Positions 26,523 to 35,059 of a stretch of 64,000 nucleotides of DNA are shown here, in pieces (the stretch's first letter is position 1; each line of letters starts with the position of its first letter). The notes under the pieces are model-generated. The model was not told the origin of the DNA and searched no databases. It was given only the letters and a program-made list of their open reading frames with translations. The DNA comes from Yinghuangia soli (GTDB taxonomy: Bacteria; Actinomycetota; Actinomycetes; Streptomycetales; Streptomycetaceae): positions 1 through 64,000 of the forward strand of contig NZ_JAKFHA010000018.1 of the NCBI RefSeq assembly GCF_021502675.1, read 5' to 3'. The translations under genes and the position numbers were made by a program.

Positions 26523-26741
26523 GACGTGCTCCGGAGCGGACCGACGCGGAACTGACGCAAGATGAGGGCGCCTCAGCGTAGAGGCCCCATCCAACGACCC
26601 GGTCGCCACCCCCGCGGCCGTATCCGCGCTGTATCCATGCCATCCATGCCGTATCGCACGCCGCGCCCGCGCCGTGCCCGCATCCTGTCCGCGACGTCTC
26701 CACGTCGGCTCCCCCTGACCACGTCCCCTCACCACCCCCTG

Positions 26742-26797
26742 GTCGCTTCCTCCCCGTCGCTTCCTCCCCGTCGCTTCCTCCCCGTCGCTTCCTCCCT
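26742..26797. repeat. Four tandem 14-bp units
   Basis: GTCGCTTCCTCCCC starts at 26742 and repeats at 26756, 26770 and 26784 (last base changed). It is a pyrimidine-rich tract in the 333-bp gap between the membrane-protein gene and the Ada-AlkA gene, about 60 bases before the latter's start. The rest of the gap shows no gene. Confidence 0.8.
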
Positions 26798-26855
26798 CAC
26801 CGCCGTGTCCGAAATCCGCCAGTCGTTTGTCGGGCGGACGACGCATGATGGACGG

Positions 26856-28376
26856 GTGCCCGAGACCTTCACCGCCCGCTATCAGGCGATCAGCAGCCGC
26901 GACTCGCGTTTCGACGGGAGCTTCTACACGGCCGTGTCCAGCACCGGCATCTACTGCCGTCCGAGCTGCCCGGCCCGCACCCCCAAGCCCGAGAACGTGT
27001 CCTTCTACACCACCGCCGCGGCCGCGCAGGCCGCCGGGTTCCGGGCCTGCAAGCGCTGCCGCCCCGAGGCCAGCCCGGGCTCCCCGGACTGGGACATCCG
27101 TGCGGACCTGGTCGGCCGGGCGCTGCGCCTGATCGCGGACGGCGTGGTGGACGAGGGCGGCGTGACGGCCCTGGCGCGGCGTCTGGCCGTCTCGGAGCGG
27201 CACCTGCACCGGCAGATGGTCGGCGAGGTCGGCACCGGGCCCCTCGCGCTCGCCCGCATGCGCCGCGCGCAGACCGCCCGCATGCTGCTCGAGGCCACCG
27301 ACCTGCCGGTCACGCAGATCGCGTTCGCCGCGGGCTACTCGAGCGTGCGGCAGTTCAACGAGTCGATGGCCGAGGCGTTCGGATGCGCCCCGACCGAGCT
27401 GCGGCGCCGGCGGCGCCCGACCGGGCCGGGGGCGGACGGCGAGGGCGACATCGTGCTGCGCCTGCAGCACCGGCGCCCGTTCGCGCACGACGCGATCCTG
27501 GAGTTCCTGGGCGCGCGGGCGATCGGCGGCGTCGAGGAGGTCGCGTACGCGCGGACCTCGGACGCGCCGGGCGGGGCCGGGGAGGCGCTGTCGTACCGGC
27601 GGAGCCTGCGCCTGCCGCGCCGCACCGGCACCATGACGCTGACCCCGCACCCGGATTCGGGCTTCGCGACGCTGCGGCTGCGCCTGGAGGACCTGCGCGA
27701 CCTGACCGCGGCGGTGCAGCGCTGCCGCCGCCTGTTCGACCTGGACGCGGACCCGCAAGGCGTGGACGAAGTGCTGGGCGCCGACGAGCTGCTGGGCCCG
27801 CTGGTCGCCAAGCGGCCCGGCCTGCGCGTCCCCGGGCACGTCGACGGCTTCGAACTGGCCGTACGCGCAGTCCTCGGGCAGCAGGTCACGGTGAAGGGCG
27901 CGCGGACTCTCGCCGAGCGCCTGGTCCGCAAGGTCGGCTGCCCCCTCGCTGCACCCGACGGCACGCTCACCCACATGTTCCCGAGCGCCGCGCAGGTGGC
28001 CGAGGACGACCTGGCGGGCATCGGCCTGACTGGCGCCCGCGCCAAGGCCCTGCGCGCGGTCGCGGCGGCGGTCGCGAACGGCACGGTCGTCCTGGACGCG
28101 GGCGCCGACCGCGAGGAGACCGAGCGCGGCCTGCTCGCCCTGCCCGGGATCGGCCCGTGGACCGCGTCGTACATCGCGATGCGCGCCCTCGGCGACCCCG
28201 ACGCCGTACCGCTCACCGACCTGGGCGTCCGCCACGCCCTGCGCGCCCTGGGCGCCGACGACAGCCCGGCCGCGGTCGCCGAACGCGCCGAGGCCTGGCG
28301 CCCGTGGCGCGCGTACGCCGCGATGCACTTGTGGACGCACCTGTCCGACATCCAGGGCGGCGCATCGGGCGGCTGA
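26856..28376 (+). CDS. Ada-type regulator fused to AlkA DNA-3-methyladenine glycosylase
   Basis: This 506-residue DNA-repair protein joins three modules. Residues 1-80 are the Ada N-terminal zinc domain, with Cys34, Cys38, Cys65 and Cys68 (YCRPSC and ACKRC); one cysteine accepts methyl groups from phosphotriesters. Residues 85-185 are an AraC-type DNA-binding domain (AFAAGYSSVRQFNESM). The rest is an AlkA glycosylase with the helix-hairpin-helix LLALPGIGPWTASY and the catalytic Asp in PLTDLGVRHAL. This gives methylation sensing, likely self-activation and base excision in one protein. The O6-methyltransferase domain of E. coli Ada is absent. GTG at 26856 is the best start; an earlier ATG is out of frame. 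Confidence 0.93.
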   Translation: MPETFTARYQAISSRDSRFDGSFYTAVSSTGIYCRPSCPARTPKPENVSFYTTAAAAQAAGFRACKRCRPEASPGSPDWDIRADLVGRALRLIADGVVDEGGVTALARRLAVSERHLHRQMVGEVGTGPLALARMRRAQTARMLLEATDLPVTQIAFAAGYSSVRQFNESMAEAFGCAPTELRRRRRPTGPGADGEGDIVLRLQHRRPFAHDAILEFLGARAIGGVEEVAYARTSDAPGGAGEALSYRRSLRLPRRTGTMTLTPHPDSGFATLRLRLEDLRDLTAAVQRCRRLFDLDADPQGVDEVLGADELLGPLVAKRPGLRVPGHVDGFELAVRAVLGQQVTVKGARTLAERLVRKVGCPLAAPDGTLTHMFPSAAQVAEDDLAGIGLTGARAKALRAVAAAVANGTVVLDAGADREETERGLLALPGIGPWTASYIAMRALGDPDAVPLTDLGVRHALRALGADDSPAAVAERAEAWRPWRAYAAMHLWTHLSDIQGGASGG

Positions 28377-28574
28377 CCGCAGCCTGGAGGCCAGGGCCGC
28401 GTAGCCCTGCGCGGTCCCGCTAGTTCCGGTCCTGCTCGTTCCGGCACACGTACGCACCGAGGTACCCGCTCGGCGCGCCGGGCCGAGCGGACGCAATGAT
28501 GGCCTGCCGCTGATCCGGGGCACCTCCGTTGCCAGGGCAGAGTGTGCGGCGCCGGCCGGGGAGGAGGGCGGGCC

Positions 28575-29453
28575 ATGGTGGCAGTCGGACCCGATGCGGC
28601 GTTCGGTGTCCACAAGGCCGGCCAGGCGGGCCGCTCGTTCCCGTTGTCCTTCAGCGTGCGGGAGCAGGCGGGCGCGTGGCTGGTCACCGGCACCGCCGCC
28701 CGGGCAGCCGACATCGCCGATGTCCTGGCGCGCGGCATGGCGAACGACACGGTCCTGATCCACTCCATGGAGACGACTGCGTTCTACGACGAGGACAACA
28801 CGCCGTGGCCGCTGTCGCGGGTCCTGGCCGAGTACGGAGTCGCGGGCACCGTCCACCCGATGCCCGCGTGGGCGGCCGGCGGTGTCGGCCTCGGCACCGA
28901 CCTCCTGGTGCTGCACCGCGACGACCTGGGCCGGCTTCTCGCCGACGACTGGTCGCCGTACGGGCTGGGGTTCATCGACCTACCGGGCCCGCCGTCGCCG
29001 GCTCGGCTCGACGAACTCGCCCTGGCCATCGGGACGACCTCCTACCCCGAGCCGCTCGTACCGGCCCTGGACGGGACGAGCCTGCGCTTCTCCGGCCACG
29101 ACGACTGCTACCTGCTCGTCGAGTCCACCGTTCCCGGCTTCCCCGGCGCAGTGTTGGGCCGCCTGCTTGCACTGCTCGTCGGCTCGGCGCTGCTGGGCCT
29201 GCGGGCGGCGGACCGTGTCGAGGCCCCAGCGCCGATCGAGGTCCCCGAACCCGCCCCCGAACTGCCCGCACAGCTGATCGCGGACAGCCCGTACTGGATC
29301 GGTGTCCTCGGCCCGCGCACCGAGACCACCGTCGCCGTCCACCTCACGGCCGTGTCGGAGTCGTGGCGTCTGAGCGAGGAACTCCCCACGGAACCCGCCC
29401 ACATCGCGACCCTGCACGTGCCCACCGGCACCTGGCGCCTCGCGCCCGCATGA
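28575..29453 (+). CDS. Hypothetical protein
   Basis: This 292-residue soluble protein has no recognised family. The ATG at 28575 has GGGGAGGAGG upstream; an in-frame GTG at 28542 is weaker. The sequence is regular, without signal peptide; a hydrophobic helix around residue 200 (LGRLLALLVGSALLGLRA) is short and probably buried. A Pro/Glu-rich stretch (PAPIEVPEPAPELP) separates it from the C-terminal 60 residues. It is convergent with the TerD-VWA gene, whose stop is 28 bases downstream. Confidence 0.6.
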   Translation: MVAVGPDAAFGVHKAGQAGRSFPLSFSVREQAGAWLVTGTAARAADIADVLARGMANDTVLIHSMETTAFYDEDNTPWPLSRVLAEYGVAGTVHPMPAWAAGGVGLGTDLLVLHRDDLGRLLADDWSPYGLGFIDLPGPPSPARLDELALAIGTTSYPEPLVPALDGTSLRFSGHDDCYLLVESTVPGFPGAVLGRLLALLVGSALLGLRAADRVEAPAPIEVPEPAPELPAQLIADSPYWIGVLGPRTETTVAVHLTAVSESWRLSEELPTEPAHIATLHVPTGTWRLAPA

Positions 29454-29480
29454 GGATCGGAACCGCCGGCAGCTGCACAC

Positions 29481-30794
29481 TCACCGGACGATGCCGCAGG
29501 CACGTGCGGCGGCCAGCCAGTGCGGGAACTCGCCCAAGAGCCGGTCGTACAGCTCGGCGTCGCCCACCTGGTCGACGTCGTCGACGCTGAAGAACCCGGC
29601 GTTGTCCACCGCGCGCCCGCGCAGTGTGTCGAACCGCTCCAGAACCCCGTAGTCGGCGTTACCGAGGCCGACGAACTGCCAGAAGATCGGCAGTACGGAC
29701 GCCGACTTGAGGTGCGCGCCGATCTTGGTGCCCTTCGTGATGCCGCCGTCAGAGAAGAACAGGACCAGAACCGGGTCGCCAGGGTGGGCGGAGTAGTAGT
29801 CAATGATGTCGCGGATCACCGGCGGCTCGTTGTTTCCCCCGAACACGTGCGCGAGGTCGTCCGGGTGGCGCTCGCCGCCGCCAGGCAGCGGCGGCAACTG
29901 CCTGCCCTTGGAGGAGATGTACACATGCGTCTCGATCCAGCGGGCCAGGTCGGGCACCCGCACCGACGGAAGGCGAGCGAATCGATCAGCGAAGATCCAC
30001 GCATCCAGCGACCCGTCCGAGTCGAGCTTGGCCGCCACCGGCGCCATGCGCTCGATGAGCCGCCCGACCGTGCCCTCCCCATACAGGTTCTTCATCGAGC
30101 CTGATCGGTCCAGCACCACGGCGACGCGGGCCCGCACCCCGCCGATGCCTTTCTTCTCCAGCGTGAGCTGGACCGTCTCCTTGCGCGGCGACACCATCGC
30201 GCCCATCTGCGGCGGCAGTCCCGCGGTGTCCGCGTCGCCGGGTGCGGCCGGGTGCTCGGCTCGCGGCTCTCCATCGCCGATCGTCACGCCGTAGTCGGTC
30301 GCCAGCCCGGCGAGGCCCGAGTCGTAGCCCTGTCCGATGGCGCGCAGCTTCCAGCCGCCCTGGCGGCGATAGAGCTCGCCCAGCACCAGCACGGCCTCCG
30401 TGCCACGCGCCCCGACCGGGTACGTCGCCACCGGCGTGCCCGACGCGTCCACCAGGTCCAGCGCGAGCCCCACGACTGAGCCGAAGGTGCCGCTGCGCAC
30501 CGAGGCGGCGACCACCAGGCGGTCGATGTCGCCCGGCAGCGCGTCCGGACGCACCGTCAGGTACTCGGTGCCGGCCTGCCCTGCGTGGTGCGCGACGGCT
30601 CCGCCCGCGGCCTGGGGACGGTTGCACGAGACGAAGTCGTCGTCGGTGCGCACCCGTCCGGCGGCGGTGACAAGGAGTGCGGAGGCGTCGACGGCCGGGC
30701 CGCCGTGCGGATGCGGGTCCGCGGCCCAGCGGACCACAAGGGTGAGGTTCCCGGCGGGGACCGGGACATTGGCCCCGGCGGTGAGGGTCGTCAT
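29481..30794 (-). CDS. TerD-like protein fused to a VWA (TerF-type) domain
   Basis: This 437-residue cytoplasmic protein combines a TerD domain (residues 1-175) with a von Willebrand A domain (about 205-437). The TerD domain shows [39 protein letters not shown] and GLATDYGVTIGD. The VWA domain has the metal-binding motif VVLDRSGSMKN, then YEGEGTVGR-type loop sequence and VLVLFFSDGGITKGT. This architecture corresponds to TerF-like proteins in the tellurite/stress operons of actinomycetes, which are proposed to act with TerD and calcium. The first start is ATG at 30794 with no obvious Shine-Dalgarno. A second TerD protein is encoded at 10.9 kb, but neither is in a ter operon here. Confidence 0.88.
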   Translation of the reverse strand: MTTLTAGANVPVPAGNLTLVVRWAADPHPHGGPAVDASALLVTAAGRVRTDDDFVSCNRPQAAGGAVAHHAGQAGTEYLTVRPDALPGDIDRLVVAASVRSGTFGSVVGLALDLVDASGTPVATYPVGARGTEAVLVLGELYRRQGGWKLRAIGQGYDSGLAGLATDYGVTIGDGEPRAEHPAAPGDADTAGLPPQMGAMVSPRKETVQLTLEKKGIGGVRARVAVVLDRSGSMKNLYGEGTVGRLIERMAPVAAKLDSDGSLDAWIFADRFARLPSVRVPDLARWIETHVYISSKGRQLPPLPGGGERHPDDLAHVFGGNNEPPVIRDIIDYYSAHPGDPVLVLFFSDGGITKGTKIGAHLKSASVLPIFWQFVGLGNADYGVLERFDTLRGRAVDNAGFFSVDDVDQVGDAELYDRLLGEFPHWLAAARACGIVR

Positions 30795-30991
30795 GCACAG
30801 CAGTGTGGCCGTGAACCGGATCGCGGCGCCGGTGAAGCCGAAGCGGGACCTCGTCACCGGCCGCCGCGATCCGGTTGTCCCAGACGCGGTCCAGGCACCC
30901 TCGATACCGGTTCGAGGGGCCGGAGCAGGGACGGCCTTCAGCGGTTGAACGAGGACGTGTGCCCCGAGGCCTTGACGATCATTTGCGTGGC

Positions 30992-31087
30992 ATGAACAAC
31001 ACCCGGCGCGTCCTCGCCGCCCTCGCATTGACCAGCGCGCTGGTGGGACTGACCGGACGCCACGCACCGCCCGGCGAGGCCTTGTGA
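30992..31087 (+). CDS. Possible 31-residue secreted peptide
   Basis: This short frame begins MNNTRRVLAALALTSALVG, which reads like a bacterial signal peptide (two Arg, then a hydrophobic core), but ends 12 residues later. It may be the surviving 5' end of a secreted-protein gene. No ribosome binding site is visible. It ends ten bases before the stop of the convergent HxlR gene. Confidence 0.3.
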   Translation: MNNTRRVLAALALTSALVGLTGRHAPPGEAL

Positions 31088-31096
31088 TCCCTGGCC

Positions 31097-31585
31097 TCAG
31101 CCCGCGTCGCGGGTACGGGCCTCGGCCTGCGCGTCGAGGTAGGCCTCCCGTGCCGCGAGGACGTCGGGCAGGTTCGCTTCGGCCCATTCACGGCAGGCGT
31201 GCATCATCGCGAACAGCGAGCGGCCGAGGTCGGTCAGCGCGTACTCCACACGCGGCGGCATCTCGTCGTACGCGGTGCGCGTGATCATGCCGTCCCGCTC
31301 GAGGGCGCGCAGGGTCTCGGTGAGCACCTTGGGCGTGACGCCGCGCAGCGGCACCTTCAACTCGGAGAAGCGGCGCGGCCCGTCGGCCAGGCAGACCAGG
31401 ACCATGCCGGCCCACTTCTCGCCGATCCGGATCGGGACGGCGCTGCTCGGGCACCCCTCGGCGAACATGTCGGCACGCAGCGGCGGCAGCCCGCGAGGCG
31501 CCGCGCCGGAAGCCGTTCCGGCGGCGGCGATCGCGGACGCGTCGGTCTCCTGGCGGGCGGCGAGGTCGGTGTCTGCGGACGGCAT
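31097..31585 (-). CDS. HxlR-family transcriptional regulator
   Basis: This 162-residue winged-helix regulator belongs to the HxlR (DUF24) family, whose members often sense electrophiles or redox state through a cysteine. Cys45 in EGCPSS occupies the family's conserved place before GEKWAGMVL. The DNA-recognition helix and wing are visible in RRFSELKVPLRGVTPKVLTETLRALERDGMI. The N-terminal 35 residues are an Ala-rich extension. The gene lies between the small peptide frame (convergent side) and the lipoprotein gene, which precedes it on the same strand by 22 bases, so the two are probably cotranscribed. Confidence 0.87.
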   Translation of the reverse strand: MPSADTDLAARQETDASAIAAAGTASGAAPRGLPPLRADMFAEGCPSSAVPIRIGEKWAGMVLVCLADGPRRFSELKVPLRGVTPKVLTETLRALERDGMITRTAYDEMPPRVEYALTDLGRSLFAMMHACREWAEANLPDVLAAREAYLDAQAEARTRDAG

Positions 31586-31607
31586 GCCCCGACGCTACCC
31601 GTTCGGA

Positions 31608-32675
31608 CTATCCGTTGCGGAGCTGCTCGGCAGGCGGCTCGGCGACGTCCACGGGCTTGCGCCAGCCGCTGTACGTGATGGAGACGGTGAAGGCGAGCGG
31701 CGCCGGCGGGTCCAGAGACCCGGTTCCGGTCCCGGACTCGCTTCCGGGGTCGGAGCCCGGGTCGGAGCCGGAGCCCGGGTCGGTGTCGGTCGATTCGGTT
31801 GCCGGAGGGGTCGTACGGTCGGCAGCGGGGTCGTACCGGCTCGCCACGTCCTGCCTGACCGGCAGCCGGTCCGGGCCGAGCCAGATGTCGACCTGGATCG
31901 ACGTCGGCCGGTTGTCGCGGAAGTCGGTCGCGAGGCGCTGGAACTGGCTCTCCGTCAGGCCGAGCGAGGCGGCGGTCGCGGAGGCGAGCGCGGAGGCCGG
32001 GAAGACGCCCTGGTAGTGCACGGCGTCCTTGCCGTCGATCTTCTCGCTGCCGATGCGCCGGGCGTCGGGCGCGGCGGCCAGGACGGCGAGCCCGGTCAGC
32101 GGGTCGAGCAGGGCAAGGTGGGCGTCGGGGGCGGCCGACAGCGGCGGGCGGTCGCCAGGGTCGATCCCAAGGCCGTCAGGTCCGTCGGGTATGTCGAGGA
32201 CTCCGGACGGAGGCAGGCTCGTCCACAGCGACAGCGCATCGTCCGACATCTGGTCGGCGCCGGGCATGTCGCCGCCGTCGAGGACGCGCATGTAGAGGCG
32301 GGATTCCGTGGCGAGGTACTCGAACAAGGGAAGCTCTGCGCCTGCATTCGCTCCCGCCGGGGCGACCTCCGTGGACCGTAGGGCCGGCGACGGGCCGTAC
32401 GCGAACGCCGCGTCCACCCTCTTGTCCGCAGGGCCTTCGCCAATACCGAGCACGCCTTTGCCCGAGACGGTCCGTGCCGCTGCCGTGGCGTCCTTCGCGG
32501 CGCGCAGCACCTGCAACACGTCGGTGCCGCCGGCCGCTGCGTCCGGTGCGGAGCCTGTGCCGCCGTCGTTCCGGCAAGCGGCCGCCCCGAGCACAACAGC
32601 CGCGAGGCAGGCCGCGACCACAGTCGTGGCCCGTCCGGCCAGGGGTCTCCGGCTGTGCTGCGGTCGTGATCGCAC
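31608..32675 (-). CDS. Putative lipoprotein, LolA/LppX-like
   Basis: This 355-residue exported lipoprotein starts at the GTG at 32675, behind GGAGG nine bases upstream. It has a signal sequence with Arg residues, a hydrophobic core (TTVVAACLAAVVLG) and the probable lipidated Cys34 in GAAACRNDG. The mature part has alternating strands, and DAAFAYGPSP and DIWLGPDRLPVRQD motifs recall LppX/LolA-like lipid-binding proteins of actinomycetes. A Ser/Gly/Asp-rich insert (about 305-330, DPGSGSDPGSDPGSE) lies before the last strand. It probably binds a hydrophobic ligand outside the membrane. An 18-bp perfect hairpin lies immediately upstream of its leader. Confidence 0.72.
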   Translation of the reverse strand: MRSRPQHSRRPLAGRATTVVAACLAAVVLGAAACRNDGGTGSAPDAAAGGTDVLQVLRAAKDATAAARTVSGKGVLGIGEGPADKRVDAAFAYGPSPALRSTEVAPAGANAGAELPLFEYLATESRLYMRVLDGGDMPGADQMSDDALSLWTSLPPSGVLDIPDGPDGLGIDPGDRPPLSAAPDAHLALLDPLTGLAVLAAAPDARRIGSEKIDGKDAVHYQGVFPASALASATAASLGLTESQFQRLATDFRDNRPTSIQVDIWLGPDRLPVRQDVASRYDPAADRTTPPATESTDTDPGSGSDPGSDPGSESGTGTGSLDPPAPLAFTVSITYSGWRKPVDVAEPPAEQLRNG

Positions 32676-32694
32676 GTGTGCGGGTCCTCCGTGT

Positions 32695-32734
32695 CGTTCT
32701 GGCTGGCCGACCGAGCGGTCGGCCAGCCAGAACG
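32695..32734. promoter_or_regulatory. Perfect 18-bp inverted repeat with a 4-base loop
   Basis: CGTTCTGGCTGGCCGACC (32695-32712) pairs without a mismatch with GGTCGGCCAGCCAGAACG (32717-32734); the loop is GAGC. It sits 20 bases upstream of the lipoprotein start on the minus strand, in a divergent intergenic region, so no gene ends here that would need a terminator. A -35-like TTGACC (minus strand, 32750-32745) is ten bases away. It may be an operator, an attenuator in the leader, or a stabilising 5' hairpin. Confidence 0.6.
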
Positions 32735-32933
32735 CTAACCGGCAGGTCAACCTCTTTTCGGCGTACCGATGCGCGATCTCCCTTGTCCAGTAAGGATGTT
32801 CGGCGCGGCGTCACGCGGCCCGCGGAGGTCCCGGTACGTCGGTATCGTTGCGGTAACCGGCACCCCCGCACGTAGCGTCCGAGGTCCGGTCGGCGGTCCT
32901 GCCGCCCGGTGGATCTCGGACGGAGCAACCGGC

Positions 32934-33614
32934 ATGGGCAAGATCGCAGTGTTCGGAGCAGGCGGGCGCGCGGGGCGCAGGACGGTCGCGGAGGCGGCGT
33001 CCCGAGGCCATCAAGTGACCGCGGTGGTCCGCAACCCGGCGCAGCACACGGGCCTCGCCGCACTCGCCACGACCGGCGCAAGCGGCGGCGGCACGGTGGC
33101 CGTGGTCGCAGGGGACGTGACCGACGCCGCGTCGGTGGCCGCGGCGGCCGCCGGGCACGATGCCGTCGTCAACGCGGCCGCCCGCCTGGACGTCCCGTCC
33201 GTGGAGTTCTTCCCCGCGGCGGCCCGGGCGCTGATCGCCGGGCTGCGCGAAGCGGGCGTGGCGCGGCTTGTGCTGGTCGGCATCGGGACGACGCTCGAGG
33301 TCGCCCCGGGCGTCGCGGTTCACGATGCCCCGGACTTCCCTCCCGCCAACCGCGCCTTCTCCCTGGGCCACACCGCCGAACTGGACGTCCTGCGCGCCGC
33401 GGACGCCGACCTGGACTGGCTGGTGCTCGCCCCGCCCCCGGTGATGCTCGACGACACCGCTCCCGGCACCCGCACGTACCGCATCGGCGACCACCGCCTG
33501 CTCCCGGAGCCGGACGGCACCCCGCCGTTCGCGTACGCGGACCTGGCAGCGGCGCTGGTCGACGAGGCCGAGAAGCCCGAGCACCACCGCATGCTGGCGG
33601 CCGTCGCGTACTGA
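32934..33614 (+). CDS. NAD(P)-binding Rossmann protein, atypical SDR
   Basis: This 226-residue protein belongs to the NmrA/YwnB-like atypical short-chain dehydrogenases. The dinucleotide loop is FGAGGRAGRR near the N-terminus. AVVRNP (phosphate-binding Arg), GDVTDAAS and the ARLVLVGIGTTLE strand follow. DLDWLVLAPPPVMLDD occupies the substrate region. The catalytic Tyr-x-x-x-Lys of classical members is not evident. The ATG at 32934 follows GGAG. Such proteins reduce small molecules or act as redox sensors in the cytoplasm. It is divergent from the lipoprotein gene and monocistronic. Confidence 0.82.
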   Translation: MGKIAVFGAGGRAGRRTVAEAASRGHQVTAVVRNPAQHTGLAALATTGASGGGTVAVVAGDVTDAASVAAAAAGHDAVVNAAARLDVPSVEFFPAAARALIAGLREAGVARLVLVGIGTTLEVAPGVAVHDAPDFPPANRAFSLGHTAELDVLRAADADLDWLVLAPPPVMLDDTAPGTRTYRIGDHRLLPEPDGTPPFAYADLAAALVDEAEKPEHHRMLAAVAY

Positions 33615-34116
33615 CCCGCTGTCGAAGTTGCCGTGCCCCATGTCGTACTACTGCGTTCGCGGGGCGGGGTGGCCGACGGCGAAGTCCACGACGACAGGTA
33701 CGGTGCAGCCCCGCTGTTCCAGAGCGACGGTGCTCCGAGCTGATCGGCCGACCCTCGGAGTACGCGGCGGCCAGCCGACCCTCGGAGTACGCGTCTGCCA
33801 TCGCCCGCGTGGTCGCGGGCGATGGCAGACGCATGCCCAGGTCATCGTCGGAAGGACGTCCTAGTCGGGCCGCCGATTGAAGCGGTCGAAGCTGGCCTTT
33901 CAGTGTGGTTGCCGGGGCATCGTCTCGTTCATCGGCAAGGCTCGTACGAGCTCTGCTGCCTGCCCGGTTCGGGCCTGACGTCCGCCTGGTACGGGGGCAT
34001 CGGCTGCCTCAGTACGTCGCCTGACGCGGCGCGGCCGCGGCTTCATGGGCACACGGACCCGGGCAATGCCCGTGATACGGGCGATCCAATGTGCATGATT
34101 CCCGGCCGAATTCGCC
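33615..34116. other. Repeat- and hairpin-containing intergenic region
   Basis: No convincing gene is present. An 18-bp unit CCGACCCTCGGAGTACGC occurs at 33748-33765 and again at 33775-33792. Directly after it, a perfect 19-bp inverted repeat (33791-33809 with 33814-33832, loop TGGT) forms a very stable hairpin that could terminate transcription of the reductase gene, although it is 177 bases downstream. The remaining 280 bases hold only frames that resemble no protein. Confidence 0.5.
33791..33832. terminator. Perfect 19-bp hairpin
   Basis: Arms GCGTCTGCCATCGCCCGCG and its exact complement flank the tetraloop TGGT. There is no T-tract. It lies between the reductase gene (plus) and a hypothetical gene (minus), which converge, so a bidirectional terminator is the simplest reading. 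Confidence 0.6.
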
Positions 34117-34971
34117 TCAGCGGGCCCAGGGGAGGCGGACGGATTCGAGTTCGGGGTCGGACAGGAGCGCCTCGATAAGGGCGGACGGGCCGGCGATCTT
34201 GGTGCCCCAGAGGTCGTAGTCGGTGCAGAGCACCCACGAGCGGTCCTGGGCCCAGAGGTTCGACGGACTGAAGTCGGCGTCGGGAGTGTCGTACAGGATT
34301 GCCGCGTCGCCGAGCCGTCCCGCGCGTACGTGCAGGTCGTCGAAGTCCTCGCAGCCCAGCATCAGGGGGTTGTAGTACGCCAGGCAGCGGGTGTCCGCTC
34401 CGTCCGGCGAGTTCTCCGCGAGCACGGCGGTGACGCGGTTCCACGTCGCACGGTCCATGCTTCCCTCGGTGGGCGGCCGGATGCCGAGCGGCCAACTACT
34501 GGCGATCTTCGCGGACGGGAAGCAGCGGAAGCACGGCAGCATGCCCTCGGGCACCACCGGATCGCCGACCCGGCCGGCGAGTTCCGCCCACCGGAGCCGT
34601 CGCCACCCGGGACCGGGATGCTCGGCGCGGCCCAGGCCGCCGCCGGTCGCGGTGCCGATGGTGTTCAGGTCCATGTCGCCGATCATGCGCGTCGGGACGA
34701 GGCCTTCCGCGACCCGCGCGCGGTGCAGATCGTCGTAGGTCGCGTCGGTCGGCCCGCTCTCATGCTCGTACATCGCGTTCAGGACCCAGGCAGCGTCCGG
34801 CATCGGCGGCGGCATGAAGCCGGTGACTCCGCTGCCCGCCAGCTCTTCCAGCCACGCCGTCTCAGTGGACGCGGCTCGCGGCCAGAGCACGGCGAAGTCG
34901 TCGGACGGTCCTGTGCTGTCGAGGCCGGCGGGGCGGGCGAGCCGGGCGGGCACGCCGGAGTGATCGGTCAC
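34117..34971 (-). CDS. Hypothetical protein
   Basis: This 284-residue soluble protein starts at GTG 34971. It is Trp-rich with a clear domain-like composition (ETAWLEELAGSGVTGFMPPPM; PCFRCFPSAKIASSWPLG; WVLCTDYDLWGTKI), but no family is recognised. Similar uncharacterised proteins exist in streptomycetes, as far as I can recall, without assigned function. No signal peptide. The last third (SWVLCTDYDLWGTKIAGPSALIEALLSDPELESV) has the acidic, Trp-rich look of immunity or SMI1-associated proteins; this is a weak impression. The gene is isolated between a repeat region and a DUF1963 remnant. Confidence 0.6.
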   Translation of the reverse strand: MTDHSGVPARLARPAGLDSTGPSDDFAVLWPRAASTETAWLEELAGSGVTGFMPPPMPDAAWVLNAMYEHESGPTDATYDDLHRARVAEGLVPTRMIGDMDLNTIGTATGGGLGRAEHPGPGWRRLRWAELAGRVGDPVVPEGMLPCFRCFPSAKIASSWPLGIRPPTEGSMDRATWNRVTAVLAENSPDGADTRCLAYYNPLMLGCEDFDDLHVRAGRLGDAAILYDTPDADFSPSNLWAQDRSWVLCTDYDLWGTKIAGPSALIEALLSDPELESVRLPWAR

Positions 34972-35059
34972 CCGGCCACGATCGCAGGTACGGGCCGGGC
35001 CCTGCGCAGCGGCACTGCCGTCCGGGCAGGCCCGTCCCGTTCTCCCGTCGCGGCCGGGG

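Noticed and set aside
31084-31284. Coding frame over the HxlR gene end
   Set aside because: Antisense to the HxlR gene and without domain features.
33791-33832. tRNA or small structured RNA gene
   Set aside because: The hairpin is a single perfect stem without the arms or the conserved bases of a tRNA.
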